Assembly: GCA_005878835.1 (NCBI GenBank)
Contig: VBMV01000052.1
Coordinates: 62,001 to 126,000 of the forward strand
DNA from: Gammaproteobacteria bacterium
Lineage (GTDB): Bacteria; Pseudomonadota; Gammaproteobacteria; Steroidobacterales; Steroidobacteraceae
Length of the DNA stretch: 64,000 bases
Direction of reading: 5' to 3'
A model generated the notes under the pieces. The model did not search any database, was not told where the DNA came from, and saw only the letters and a list, made by a program, of their open reading frames with translations. Below are positions 55,137-64,000 of this stretch, one piece after another. The position numbers were made by a program, and so were the translations under genes. Within the stretch, counting starts at the first letter, position 1. Each line of letters opens with the position of its first letter.

Positions 55137-56899
55137 CAGTTCACCTCGCGGTCGCCGCGGCTGGCGGGCACGCGGAATCCGATCCGCCGCATCAGCTCGG
55201 AAAACATCGGCTCGCCGCGCAGTCCGTCAAAGACCGGCTCGGAATTGAGCTCGATCAGATCCGGATTACCCTCCTGGTACGCCCGCTCGAGCCATTCGAG
55301 GGTCCGCTCCTTGTCGCAAGCCGCGGCGTAGATCTTGGCAATGTTGTACGGCAAGACATAGTGCTCCGCCTGCGACGCCTGCAATTGTGCGACGATCCTG
55401 TGCGCCTCGCCGCTCATGCCTGCCATCGCATAACCGGTGCCGAGTGCCGCGAGCGTCTCGGTGCTGTGATTGGCGAGCCGTGCGGCAGTCTGCAGCTCCC
55501 GGATGGCCTCCGGGTAGCCTTTCTGCTGCAGGCGTACCAGGCCCATGCGCAGATGCGGCAGAAAGTGACTCGGATCGATCTCCTGCGCGCGCTGCAACAC
55601 TTTCACCGCTTCATCGTATTGGCGCGCCAGGTACAGGATCATCGCCAGCGAGGCTGCGATCACCGGCGAGAGCGGGTCAGCCTGCTGCGCCCGGCGGGTC
55701 ATCGCGATGGCTTCCTCGGGCCTGCCCATGGACATCAGGAATTCCCCATACCAGTAATAGACGATCGGCTGGGCCGGATGCAGCTCAATGGCCCGTAGAA
55801 AGTCCCGGTCCAGACCCTCCCAGTCCCAGTCGTGCAGACGAACGTGCGCCAGTGACCCGTGTGCCTCGCCCAGCTCGGCATCCAGCTCCAGCGCTTTGCG
55901 CGCGGCGGCCCGTGCTTTGCGGAAGGTTTCCTTGGCCGACACCATGCCGCGGCACGCGAGCATCACGTACGAATCCGCCACGCCGGCATAGGCCATGGCG
56001 TAGTCGGGATGACGGCGGATGGCCTCCTCGTACTGCGCAATGCTGTTGCGCATACCTTCTTCCGTGCGCCGGTTCCACAAATGCCGTCCCCGCAAGTAGG
56101 CCTCGTGCGCTTCGGGATCAATTGCCGCCACGCGATCCAATCGATGCTGTACTCCAACCGTGAGCTTGATCTGAATTTCCCGTGCGATGGCCCGCGCCAC
56201 CTCGGCCTGCAGCGCCAGGATGTCATGCAGGCTGCGCTCGTAGCCCTCCGCCCACAGATGGGTCGCATCGCTGACGCGGATCAGCTGCGCCGTGATGCGC
56301 ACCCGCTCCCCCGAGCGACGCACGCTGCCTTCCAGGAGGTGCGACACACCCAGCTCCTGCCCGATCTGCTGAGCGGTCTTGGTGGTGGACTTGTACTGCA
56401 TGGCAGAAGTTCGCGCGATCACCCCGAGCTGTTCGGGGCTGAGCCGAGCCAACTGACTGATCATTTCCTCCGTCAGACCCTCGCTGAAGTAGTCATGCCT
56501 GCCGCCGCCGCTGAGGTTCTCGAACGGCAGCACTACCAGCATCCGCCTGCCGGCACCGGTCGCGGCGGCAGGTTGCGCCATCGCGGCACAGGGTCCAACG
56601 AACCGGTAACCGCGCTTCGGGAGCGTCTCGATGAACTGCCGCCCACCAGCGCCTTCGGCGAGGACTCTGCGCAGCAGAGAAATGTGTGAGGTAAGACTGC
56701 CCTCTTCCACCACCGCGTCCGGCCATACCCTGTGAAGCAATTCCTGTTTGCCAACAGGCTCGCCTTGCGCCTCCACCAGAGCGGCCAACAGGTCGACGGC
56801 TTTGGGCGTCAAAACGACGCGCCGTCCGTTGCGTAACAGCAGATGCGCCCGCACATCCAAGCGGTAGTGCCCAAATTCGTAGCGACCACCGGCAGCCAT
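55136..56899 (-). CDS. Winged-helix (OmpR/CadC-type) regulator with TolB-like and TPR domains
   Basis: 587 residues. Residues about 1-105 are an OmpR/PhoB-type winged helix (YEFGHYRLDVRAHLLLRNGR, PKAVDLLAALVEAQGEPVGK, SLTSHISLLRRVLAEG, FIETLPKRGYRFVG). Residues about 115-260 are a TolB-N/FlgO-like domain (MLVVLPFENLSGGGRHDYFS, LGVSHLLEGSVRRSGERVRI). The rest is about eight TPR-like repeats. No membrane helix was seen between the domains, unlike CadC, so it is probably cytoplasmic. It is coupled to hppD and divergent from the SBP56 gene, either of which may be its target. The TolB-TPR part parallels the TIR protein at 12389-14386. Confidence 0.85.
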   Translation of the reverse strand: MAAGGRYEFGHYRLDVRAHLLLRNGRRVVLTPKAVDLLAALVEAQGEPVGKQELLHRVWPDAVVEEGSLTSHISLLRRVLAEGAGGRQFIETLPKRGYRFVGPCAAMAQPAAATGAGRRMLVVLPFENLSGGGRHDYFSEGLTEEMISQLARLSPEQLGVIARTSAMQYKSTTKTAQQIGQELGVSHLLEGSVRRSGERVRITAQLIRVSDATHLWAEGYERSLHDILALQAEVARAIAREIQIKLTVGVQHRLDRVAAIDPEAHEAYLRGRHLWNRRTEEGMRNSIAQYEEAIRRHPDYAMAYAGVADSYVMLACRGMVSAKETFRKARAAARKALELDAELGEAHGSLAHVRLHDWDWEGLDRDFLRAIELHPAQPIVYYWYGEFLMSMGRPEEAIAMTRRAQQADPLSPVIAASLAMILYLARQYDEAVKVLQRAQEIDPSHFLPHLRMGLVRLQQKGYPEAIRELQTAARLANHSTETLAALGTGYAMAGMSGEAHRIVAQLQASQAEHYVLPYNIAKIYAAACDKERTLEWLERAYQEGNPDLIELNSEPVFDGLRGEPMFSELMRRIGFRVPASRGDREVN

Positions 56900-56907
56900 C
56901 GCGCGAA

Positions 56908-56927
56908 CTCACAAGGAAATCCGTGAG
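56908..56927. promoter_or_regulatory. Inverted repeat in the divergent regulator/SBP56 intergenic region
   Basis: CTCAC (56908-56912) and GTGAG (56923-56927) with a 10-base spacer, a one-helical-turn arrangement, just upstream of the winged-helix regulator start. Candidate operator for autoregulation; short arms make it weak. Confidence 0.3.
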
Positions 56928-57003
56928 AAAAATATCAGCTTTCGCACAGGACTTCCAAGTACGCGCCTGCGTATTGTGCCCCGCACGGACGGAGGCCACG
57001 AAC

Positions 57004-58281
57004 ATGACCAAACCCAGGCGCGCGCGCGGCGCAACTCTCCCGATGCGACTTCCTGGTGTCGGCGTGCTGCTGATGATTGCCGGCGCATCCGCCGTGCATG
57101 CGCAGGGCGCGCAACCCGAGCCGCGGCTGCGAGGCGCGGGCAGGCATCTGTTCATCTGCGCCGGTGATCAGGCGCGCCAGAACCCCGATTTTCTCGCCGT
57201 CGTGAATTTCGACGCGACTTCGGCCGACTACGGCAAAGTGATTGCGCGTGCTCCGCTGCCGGAACCCGGCGCGACAGGCAACGAGATGCATCATATCGGC
57301 CTGTCCGCCGACGGCAGGGTGGTCGCGTGCGGCGGACTGCTGAGCGTACTCAAAGGGCAAAAAGAGATTTTCTTTTGGAACGTCTCCGACCCAACCAAGC
57401 CCGAGCTCATCGCCGCCGCCGACCCACCGCTCTCCTCGATCACCGATGAATTCCAGGCCCTGCCGGACGGCGGCTTCCTGGTGACCATGATGGGCAGCGC
57501 CACCGGTCATGCCCCGGGCCGCGTGGCCGAGTTCGACCGTCACCTCGACCTGGTGGCCGAGCATCCCGCGAACCCGCCGGATGACGGCTTCAATCCGCAC
57601 GGCATCGCGGTGCGCCCGGAAGTCAACCTGATGCTGACCAGTGATTTCATCTGTCCGGCCACCACCCTCAACGCGGTCCCCGGTAACCCCGACCTGCGCG
57701 GCAGCGTGCGGGTGTGGGACCTCAAGCGCCGCCAAATCCTGCGCACCATCGTGATCCCAAACGCCGGCGGCACCATCGACGTCAAGCTGATTCCCGGTGA
57801 CGCCGCCGAGCGTGGCCTCACCGCGGGAATGCTCGATGACCAGCTGTATCTGTTGGACACCAGGCACGGCACCGCGCAAGCGGTCTTCGACTTCGCTTCC
57901 ATCGCCAGGGGCGGCTGGCCGCAACTCATGCGTGTAACGCGCGACGGCAGTCGGCTGTTCATCTCGATGAATCAGGCGGGCAAGGTGGCGATGCTCGACG
58001 TTTCCGATCCGCAAAGGCCGCGCCTGCTGAAGGTACTCGATCTCGGACCCGGAGCCGGGCCGCACTACATTGCGCTCACCAGCGACGAGCGGCGCCTGGT
58101 CATCAGCGACTACTTTCTGAATGAGGACGGCTTCGGCAAGGTGCACGCCGAGGGTGATCACAAAGTCCACGTCGCTCGCGTGACTCACGACGACCTGACT
58201 CTCGACACGCGCTTCGAGCTCGATTTCAACAACGCGTTCGCAACCGGACCCGCGCGTCCGCACGGCATCGCGATCCAGTAG
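57004..58281 (+). CDS. SBP56-family (selenium-binding / methanethiol oxidase-like) protein, exported
   Basis: 425 residues from the ATG at 57004, eight bases after GGAGG. A signal peptide is likely (RLPGVGVLLMIAGASAVHAQ). Mature part matches SBP56 beta-propeller proteins: EMHHIGLSADGRVVACGGLL, FNPHGIAVRPEVNLMLTSDF, GAGPHYIALTSDERRLVISD, DYFLNEDGFGKVHAEGDHKV and ARPHGIAIQ at the end. Bacterial members (MtoX) oxidise methanethiol to formaldehyde, sulfide and peroxide with bound copper in the periplasm; the His-rich motifs agree. No mtoX accessory (SCO1/MauG-like) gene is adjacent. Divergent from the TPR regulator. Confidence 0.82.
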   Translation: MTKPRRARGATLPMRLPGVGVLLMIAGASAVHAQGAQPEPRLRGAGRHLFICAGDQARQNPDFLAVVNFDATSADYGKVIARAPLPEPGATGNEMHHIGLSADGRVVACGGLLSVLKGQKEIFFWNVSDPTKPELIAAADPPLSSITDEFQALPDGGFLVTMMGSATGHAPGRVAEFDRHLDLVAEHPANPPDDGFNPHGIAVRPEVNLMLTSDFICPATTLNAVPGNPDLRGSVRVWDLKRRQILRTIVIPNAGGTIDVKLIPGDAAERGLTAGMLDDQLYLLDTRHGTAQAVFDFASIARGGWPQLMRVTRDGSRLFISMNQAGKVAMLDVSDPQRPRLLKVLDLGPGAGPHYIALTSDERRLVISDYFLNEDGFGKVHAEGDHKVHVARVTHDDLTLDTRFELDFNNAFATGPARPHGIAIQ

Positions 58282-58554
58282 GATCGGTGCGGTTTTCTGA
58301 CTGCGCGGCGGCTGCCACCCGCGCTGCGGGGCCGCACTGGGCACGGGGCCGCACCTGATCCGCCACCGTGCGGCACGCGGCTTGCGCCAGCGCCCGCGCC
58401 GCGGGGTCTGACGAGCCCGCCCTTCCGCGTGCGCCAGCCGCGACAATGTATAATCGCGCGCCGCAACACTGCGGGACCTGCGGCCGGCCCTTGCGGCCAT
58501 GAAATCGGCCACGCGCACACGGCACCGCCGCTTTCCCCACCAGGATGATTGGGC
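58282..58554. other. 273-base leader region of gdhB with a strong -10 box
   Basis: Non-coding. TATAAT at 58449-58454 would start a transcript near 58461, giving a leader of about 94 bases before the ATG at 58555. No good -35 element was found. GC-rich inverted segments in the leader could fold, but no known riboswitch was recognised. Confidence 0.45.
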
Positions 58555-61500
58555 ATGCACGCGCCAGTTGCTGTCGATGAAAGCCGGCTGCTTCGCAGCA
58601 TCCCCGCCGCGCGCGTCGCGCTGATCGAGCGCATCGCGCGCGCCTGCGGCGGCGGCGGCCGCAACGAGCTGCCGCAGCGCTTCCTGCGCGCCTACTTCCA
58701 CGGCGTGGCGGAAGAGGACCTCGCCGAGCGCGCACCAAAGCACCTCGCCAAGGCGGCGCTCGCGCACCTCGCGTTCGGGGCGCGGCGCGCCCCGGGGCGT
58801 TCGCTGGTGCGGGTGTTCAACCCCGAAGCGCAGCGCGAGGGCTTCGAGTCCGCTCACACCCTGGTGATGACGGTCACCGACGACATGCCGTTCCTGGTGG
58901 ACTCGCTCGGTATGGCCTTCAGCCGCGCGCAGCTCGCCGTGCACCTGATCGTGCATCCGGTGCTGCAGGCGCGCCGCGATCGCCGCGGTCATCTCGTTGA
59001 TATCGGCGCCAACGGGGCCCAGGCCGCGCACCCCGAGTCCTGGCAACTGTACGAAATCGACCGCATCAGTGACCCGGCGCAGATCGAGCGGCTGCAGCGC
59101 GATCTGGAGGCGACACTCGCCGACGTGCGCTTCGCGGTCAGCGACTGGACGGCGATGCGCGAGCGGGTGCGCGAGATCATCAGCGGCCTGGAAAGCGACC
59201 CCCCGCCGCTGCCGGCGGCCGACGTGAGCGAGGCGAGTCACCTGCTCGACTGGATGGAAGGCCGGCACTTCGTGTTCCTCGGCTACCGTCGCTACCGGCT
59301 CGAGCGCGGCCGCTCCGAGGATCGTCTGGTGCCCGAGCCGCGCTCGGGGCTCGGCATCCTCAGCAGCGCGCGCCGGCAGGGGCGGCACCCGAGCGTCACC
59401 ACGCTGCGCGGGGAGGTGCGCGCGCGGGCGCGCGAGCCGGAGCTGCTGATCGTGACCAAGGCGAACTCGATCGCCACCGTGCATCGCGGCGAGCGGCTCG
59501 ATTACGTCGGCCTCAAGACCTTCGATCGTCGTGGACGGGTCGACGGCGAGCACCGCTTCCTGGGACTGTGGACCTCGACCGCGTATCACGGCAGCCCGCG
59601 CGACATCCCGGTGCTGCGCCGCAAGGTCGAGCGCGTCATCGAGCACTTCGGCCTCGACCCGGGCGGCCACGACGGCAAGGCGGTGCTGAACGTGCTGGAG
59701 ACCTATCCGCGCGATGAGCTCTTTCAGGCCGGGGTCGCGGACCTCATCCACATCGTGCGCGGGGTGGTAAACCTGTACGAGCGGCGCACGGTGCGCCTGC
59801 TGGTGCGGCGCGACCCGTATCACCGCTTCTACTCCTGCCTGGTGTACGTGCCGCGCGACCGCTACAACACCGAGGTGCGCCAGCGCATCGAGCAGATCGC
59901 GCGCGGCGGCTTCGCCGGCACCAGCGTGGAGAGCAACGCGCAGATCTCCGGCTCGAGCCACGCGCGGCTGCACGTCGTGGTGCGCACCGACCCGGGCCGG
60001 CGCCATCACCCGGACTTTCCCGCGATCGAGCGCCACATCGCTGAAGCGGCCCTGACGTGGGCCGACCGGCTGCGGGAGCTGCTCACCGAGCGGCGCGGCG
60101 AGGCCGAGGGACTGGCGCTCGCGAGCCGCTACGGCCACGCGTTCCCGCTCGCCTACCAGGAGGCCGTGGCCCCCGGGGAGGTGCTCGCGGATCTCGCCGA
60201 TCTCGAGGCGCTGCGCGGGCAGCCGCAGGCGCTGCAGCTGAACCTGCATCGCCCCGCGGGCCAGACGCCGCAACGGGTGCATCTGAAGATCGTCAAGCTC
60301 GCCGATCCGGTGCCGATCTCGGATGTGCTGCCGATGCTGGAGAACTTCGGGCTGCGCGTGATCTCCGAGCGTCCCTACGAGCTCGCCTGGCCGGAAGGCG
60401 GCGCGGCCTGGATCCAGGACTTCGAGCTCGAGCAGCGCGACGGGCTGATCGTCGACATCGCGCGCGTCGAGGCTAACTTCCGCGAAGGCTTCGCGGCCGC
60501 CTGGAGCGGCGCGGTGGAGAACGACGGCTTCAATCGTCTGCTGCTCGGCGCCGAGCTGAGCGCACGCCAGATCGTGATGCTGCGCGCCTACTGCCGCTAC
60601 CTGCTGCAGGCCGGCGTGCCCTTCAGCCAGGCGTACATGGAGCGTGCGCTCGGGGCCAACGCCGGCATCGCCCGCGACCTGGCGCGCCTGTTCCAGACGC
60701 GCTTCGACCCCGCGGCCTCCCGCAACCACCGCGGCGGCGAGCGCAACGCCACGCATCTGGTCGCGCAGATCCGCTCCGGGCTCGACGCGGTCTCGAGCCT
60801 CGATGACGACCGCATCCTGCGCGCCTACCTGACCCTGGTGGAGGCGACGCTGCGCACCAACTTCTATCAGCCGGGCGCGGACGGTGAGCCCAAGGGCTAC
60901 GTGTCCTTCAAGTTCGACCCGGCCCGGATCCCGGACCTGCCGCTGCCGCGTCCGAAGTTCGAGATCTTCGTCTACAGCCCGCGCGTCGAGGGCGTGCACC
61001 TGCGCATGGGCGATGTCGCGCGCGGCGGCCTGCGCTGGTCGGACCGGCGCGAGGACTTCCGCACCGAGGTTCTCGGCCTCATGAAGGCGCAGAACGTCAA
61101 GAACACGCTCATCGTTCCCGTCGGCGCCAAGGGCGGCTTCGTCCCCAAGCGCCTGCCGGCCGGCACGCGCGAGGAGGTGCAGGCGGAGGTCGTCGCCTGT
61201 TACCAGACCTTCATCCGGGGGCTCCTCGATCTCACCGACAACATCGTCGCCGGGCGCATCGTGCCGCCGGCGCAGCTCGTGCGCCGTGACGGCGATGACG
61301 CTTACCTCGTGGTCGCGGCCGACAAGGGCACCGCCACGTTCTCCGACATCGCCAACGCCATCGCGGCCGAATACGGCTTCTGGCTCGGAGACGCGTTCGC
61401 CTCCGGCGGCTCCGCGGGCTATGACCACAAGAAAATGGCCATCACCGCGCGCGGCGCCTGGGAGTGCGTCAAGCGGCATTTCCGCGACATGGACATCGAT

Positions 61501-63408
61501 ACGCAGAAGCAGGACTTCAGCGTCGCCGGCATCGGCGACATGTCCGGGGACGTGTTCGGCAACGGCATGCTGCTATCGCGGCACATCCGCCTGCAGGCCG
61601 CCTTCGACCACCGCCATATCTTCATCGACCCGGACCCGCATCCCGCGGTGGGTTTCGCCGAACGCGCCCGCCTGTTCGCGCTGCCGCGCTCGAGCTGGGA
61701 CGACTACGATCGCAAGAAACTCTCCCGCGGCGGCGGCGTCTTCCCGCGGGCGGCGAAATCGATCCCGCTGGCGCCGGAAGCGCGCGCGCTGCTGGGCCTG
61801 GAGAGCGCGAGCGCCCCGCCGAATGAAGTCATCCGCGCCATCCTGCGCCTGCCGGTCGACCTGCTGTGGAACGGCGGCATCGGCACTTACGTGAAGGCGA
61901 GTGACGAGCGCAATGCCGAGGTCGGCGACCGCGCCAACGACGCGGTGCGCATCAACGGCCGCGAGCTGCGCGCCAGGATGGTCGGCGAAGGGGGCAACCT
62001 GGGCCTCACGCAGCGCGGGCGCGTCGAGTACGCGCTCGCCGGGGGCCGCCTCAATACCGACTTCATCGACAACTCCGCCGGCGTCAACACTTCCGACGTC
62101 GAGGTGAACATCAAGATCCTGCTCAACCCGCAGGTAGCGGAGGGCAAGCTGTCGCGCGGCGATCGCAACCGCCTGCTGGCGCGGCAGACCTCCGAGGTCG
62201 CAGCCCTGGTGCTGCGCAACAACTATCTGCAGAGCCAGGCCTTGAGCACGCTCGAGCTGCAGTCCGCGGCGCGCCTGCAGGAATTCCAGCATCTCATCCG
62301 CGCGCTGGAGCGCAGCGGTGAGCTCAACCGCGCACTGGAGTTTCTGCCCAGCGACGATGAGCTCACCGAGCGGCGCAAGAGCGGCGTCGGGCTCACCCGG
62401 CCGGAGCTCGCGATCCTGCTCGCCTACAGCAAGATCTGGCTCAACAAGCACCTGCTCGCCTCGAACGTACCGGAAGATCCCTACCTGTCCGCGGAGCTGG
62501 AGCGCTACTTCCCCGCTGCGGTACGGGAGCGCTTCCCGCGCGCCATCGCCCATCACCGGCTGCGGCGCGAGATCATCGCCACCGCCACCACCAACAGTCT
62601 GGTCAATCGCATGGGGCCGACGTTCGTGCCGCGGGCGCAGGAGGACACCGGCGCGGAGCCGGCGCAGATTGCGCGCGCCTACACGGCGGCGCGCGAGATC
62701 TTCGCGATGCGCGCCGTGTGGGAGCACATCGAGGCGCTGGACAACAAGGTGCCCGCCAAGCTGCAGTACGAGGCCGCCTTTCAGACCAGCCGCCTGCTGC
62801 GGCACGCGACCTACTGGCTGCTCAGCTCGCGCAGCAGCGGACTGCAGGTCGATGCCGCAGTCGGGGAGTTCCGCGACGGCGTGCACGAGCTGGACGCGGA
62901 AATTGCCCAGGTGCTCACCGGGGCGGAGCTCGCGCGCTTTGACGAGAGCCGCACGCACTACAGCCAGGCGGGGCTCCCGCCGCCGCTCGCGGCGCGCGTC
63001 GCCAGCCTCGAAGCGCTCAACGCCGCGCTCGACATCGTGGAAATCGCCGCCGCGCATCGCGTCAGAGTCGCCGAGACCGCCCGCGTGTACTTCGAGGTCG
63101 GTACACGCATCGGCTTTGACTGGCTGCGCGCGCGCATCGAGAAGCTCACCGTCGAGGGCCCGTGGCAGGCGATCGCCCGCACCGGGCTGCGCGATGCGGC
63201 GCTGCGGGTGCAGCGCCGCCTCACCGAGCGGGTGCTGGCACGCAAGAACCGCGGCAGCGCCGAGGCGCGCGTCACCGCCTGGGTGGAAGCGGCCGGCAAG
63301 GACCTGGCGCACTGGCAGCACACGCTCGCCGACATGCGCGCGGCGGGCGCGGGCGACTTCGCCACGCTGACGGTCGGCGTGGAGTCGGTGCGCAAGCTGG
63401 CCGGCTGA
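58555..63408 (+). CDS. gdhB: NAD-specific glutamate dehydrogenase, 180-kDa class
   Basis: 1617 residues from the ATG at 58555 ([20 protein letters not shown]), with AGGA nine bases upstream. Oxidises glutamate to 2-oxoglutarate and ammonia, the catabolic direction. Large N-terminal ACT-containing region ([20 protein letters not shown]), the dehydrogenase core ([55 protein letters not shown]) and the C-terminal extension ([20 protein letters not shown]). Family length is 1600-1630. gpmA follows one base after the stop. Probably from the promoter at 58449. Confidence 0.95.
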   Translation: MHAPVAVDESRLLRSIPAARVALIERIARACGGGGRNELPQRFLRAYFHGVAEEDLAERAPKHLAKAALAHLAFGARRAPGRSLVRVFNPEAQREGFESAHTLVMTVTDDMPFLVDSLGMAFSRAQLAVHLIVHPVLQARRDRRGHLVDIGANGAQAAHPESWQLYEIDRISDPAQIERLQRDLEATLADVRFAVSDWTAMRERVREIISGLESDPPPLPAADVSEASHLLDWMEGRHFVFLGYRRYRLERGRSEDRLVPEPRSGLGILSSARRQGRHPSVTTLRGEVRARAREPELLIVTKANSIATVHRGERLDYVGLKTFDRRGRVDGEHRFLGLWTSTAYHGSPRDIPVLRRKVERVIEHFGLDPGGHDGKAVLNVLETYPRDELFQAGVADLIHIVRGVVNLYERRTVRLLVRRDPYHRFYSCLVYVPRDRYNTEVRQRIEQIARGGFAGTSVESNAQISGSSHARLHVVVRTDPGRRHHPDFPAIERHIAEAALTWADRLRELLTERRGEAEGLALASRYGHAFPLAYQEAVAPGEVLADLADLEALRGQPQALQLNLHRPAGQTPQRVHLKIVKLADPVPISDVLPMLENFGLRVISERPYELAWPEGGAAWIQDFELEQRDGLIVDIARVEANFREGFAAAWSGAVENDGFNRLLLGAELSARQIVMLRAYCRYLLQAGVPFSQAYMERALGANAGIARDLARLFQTRFDPAASRNHRGGERNATHLVAQIRSGLDAVSSLDDDRILRAYLTLVEATLRTNFYQPGADGEPKGYVSFKFDPARIPDLPLPRPKFEIFVYSPRVEGVHLRMGDVARGGLRWSDRREDFRTEVLGLMKAQNVKNTLIVPVGAKGGFVPKRLPAGTREEVQAEVVACYQTFIRGLLDLTDNIVAGRIVPPAQLVRRDGDDAYLVVAADKGTATFSDIANAIAAEYGFWLGDAFASGGSAGYDHKKMAITARGAWECVKRHFRDMDIDTQKQDFSVAGIGDMSGDVFGNGMLLSRHIRLQAAFDHRHIFIDPDPHPAVGFAERARLFALPRSSWDDYDRKKLSRGGGVFPRAAKSIPLAPEARALLGLESASAPPNEVIRAILRLPVDLLWNGGIGTYVKASDERNAEVGDRANDAVRINGRELRARMVGEGGNLGLTQRGRVEYALAGGRLNTDFIDNSAGVNTSDVEVNIKILLNPQVAEGKLSRGDRNRLLARQTSEVAALVLRNNYLQSQALSTLELQSAARLQEFQHLIRALERSGELNRALEFLPSDDELTERRKSGVGLTRPELAILLAYSKIWLNKHLLASNVPEDPYLSAELERYFPAAVRERFPRAIAHHRLRREIIATATTNSLVNRMGPTFVPRAQEDTGAEPAQIARAYTAAREIFAMRAVWEHIEALDNKVPAKLQYEAAFQTSRLLRHATYWLLSSRSSGLQVDAAVGEFRDGVHELDAEIAQVLTGAELARFDESRTHYSQAGLPPPLAARVASLEALNAALDIVEIAAAHRVRVAETARVYFEVGTRIGFDWLRARIEKLTVEGPWQAIARTGLRDAALRVQRRLTERVLARKNRGSAEARVTAWVEAAGKDLAHWQHTLADMRAAGAGDFATLTVGVESVRKLAG

Positions 63409-63409
63409 A

Positions 63410-64000
63410 ATGCCTGGCAAGCTCATCCTGGTGCGCCACGGCCAGAGCACCTGGAACGTCGAGAACCTGTTCACCGGCTGGACCGACGTCGATCTGGCGG
63501 ATTCCGGCCGCGCCGAGGCGGCGCAGGCGGCACGGGAGCTGCTCGCGCAGGATGTGGCTGTCGAGGTGGCGTTCACCTCGGTGCTGAAGCGCGCCATCCG
63601 CACCCTGTGGATCATGCTCGATGAGCTGGATCGGATGTGGGTCCCGGTGGAACGCTCCTGGCGGCTGAACGAGCGCCATTACGGTGCGCTGCAGGGGCTC
63701 AACAAGGCGCAGACGGTCGCGCAGCACGGCGAAGCCCAGGTGAAGGTCTGGCGCCGCAGTTACGACATTGCGCCCCCGCCGCTCAGCAGCGACGATCCGC
63801 GGCACCCGCGCTTCGACCCGCGCTACGCCGGCGTGGAGGCGGCCGCGCTGCCGGCCACCGAGTCGTTGCAGGACACGCTGGCGCGCGTGCTGCCCTTGTG
63901 GCACGCGCGCATTGCGCCCGAGCTGCGCTCGGGCCGCCATGTGCTGGTCGTGGCGCACGGCAACAGCCTGCGCGCCATGGTCAAGATGCTCGACCGGATC
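63410..64000 (+). CDS. gpmA: 2,3-Bisphosphoglycerate-dependent phosphoglycerate mutase, 5' part; runs off the window
   Basis: Interconverts 3- and 2-phosphoglycerate in glycolysis. The ATG at 63410, one base after the gdhB stop, gives [20 protein letters not shown]; the first catalytic histidine is in [65 protein letters not shown] and the second histidine in [19 protein letters not shown] are present. 197 codons are visible; the family is about 230-250 residues, so only the end is missing. Confidence 0.95.
   Translation, partial: MPGKLILVRHGQSTWNVENLFTGWTDVDLADSGRAEAAQAARELLAQDVAVEVAFTSVLKRAIRTLWIMLDELDRMWVPVERSWRLNERHYGALQGLNKAQTVAQHGEAQVKVWRRSYDIAPPPLSSDDPRHPRFDPRYAGVEAAALPATESLQDTLARVLPLWHARIAPELRSGRHVLVVAHGNSLRAMVKMLDRI

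Noticed and set aside
56935-61479. A 1514-codon open frame on the minus strand across the SBP56 and gdhB genes
   Set aside because: It is antisense to two strongly conserved genes. Very high GC with biased third positions leaves long mirror frames open; the translation shows no domain and odd composition (rich in His, Arg, Ala).

Overview
The window is dense, very GC-rich chromosomal DNA, apart from a less GC-rich patch at about 11.5-15.1 kb. It comes from a bacterium that is almost certainly a gammaproteobacterium. Two blocks have the gene order known from Escherichia coli and relatives: purL / mltF / tadA ... xseA-guaB-guaA ... der-bamB-yfgM-hisS-rodZ-pilW-rlmN-ndk-isc-trmJ / suhB, and queA-tgt-yajC-secD-secF. 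A 180-kDa NAD-dependent glutamate dehydrogenase, a DUF1820 protein, a TagH-like FHA protein and TolB-like/TPR regulators fit a deep-branching, probably soil or aquatic lineage (Steroidobacter/Nevskia/Xanthomonadales-like). The genus cannot be read from the sequence alone.

Layout. 1-11.5 kb: 5' part of purL, a DUF1820 gene, a lone tagH-like gene, tRNA-Ser(CGA), mltF, tadA, an M23 peptidase, xseA, guaB and guaA. 11.5-15.5 kb: accessory patch between guaA and der, with a DUF3667 membrane protein, a TIR-TM-TolB-like-TPR protein, a beheaded DUF4143 ATPase remnant and a small membrane protein. 15.5-27 kb: der to suhB on one conserved backbone. It is eroded at two points: hisS carries a frameshift/deletion, and the isc cluster is reduced to iscA plus a cysteine desulfurase fused to a degenerate IscU-like domain. 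27-34.8 kb: amino-acid permease, a TerC protein lacking a normal start codon, secFD-yajC, tgt and queA. 34.8-37 kb: ECF sigma factor / anti-sigma / PDZ protein cassette. 37-38.1 kb: tRNA-Leu(CAA) interrupted by a group I intron, then a three-gene set of tiny envelope proteins, one only 22 residues. 38.3-43.9 kb: PQQ-like propeller lipoprotein, NUDIX hydrolase, fdxA, dsbC, xerD and an acyltransferase. 43.8-55.1 kb: catabolic region with fused isobutyryl-CoA mutase, TetR regulator, thiolase, SDR dehydrogenase, ETF-ubiquinone oxidoreductase, acetoacetyl-CoA synthetase and 4-hydroxyphenylpyruvate dioxygenase. 55.1-64 kb: winged-helix/TolB-like/TPR regulator, an SBP56 (methanethiol oxidase-like) protein, gdhB, and the start of gpmA.

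How the genes work together. The catabolic region fits branched-chain/short-chain acyl-CoA and tyrosine breakdown. HPPD starts the homogentisate route, which ends in acetoacetate. AacS activates acetoacetate, the thiolase cleaves it to acetyl-CoA, and ETF-QO takes electrons from acyl-CoA dehydrogenases encoded elsewhere. Purine synthesis (purL, guaB, guaA), tRNA modification (tadA, trmJ, queA, tgt, rlmN), outer-membrane/secretion functions (bamB, yfgM, secDF-yajC) and periplasmic redox (dsbC) make up the housekeeping part.

The best candidates for something unusual are the group I intron in tRNA-Leu(CAA), the IscS-IscU-like fusion in a collapsed isc operon, the TIR-TolB-TPR protein with a winged-helix paralogue in the same window, the TerC gene that seems to start at ACG, a probable leaderless guaB, and the microprotein/lipoprotein set downstream of the intron-bearing tRNA.
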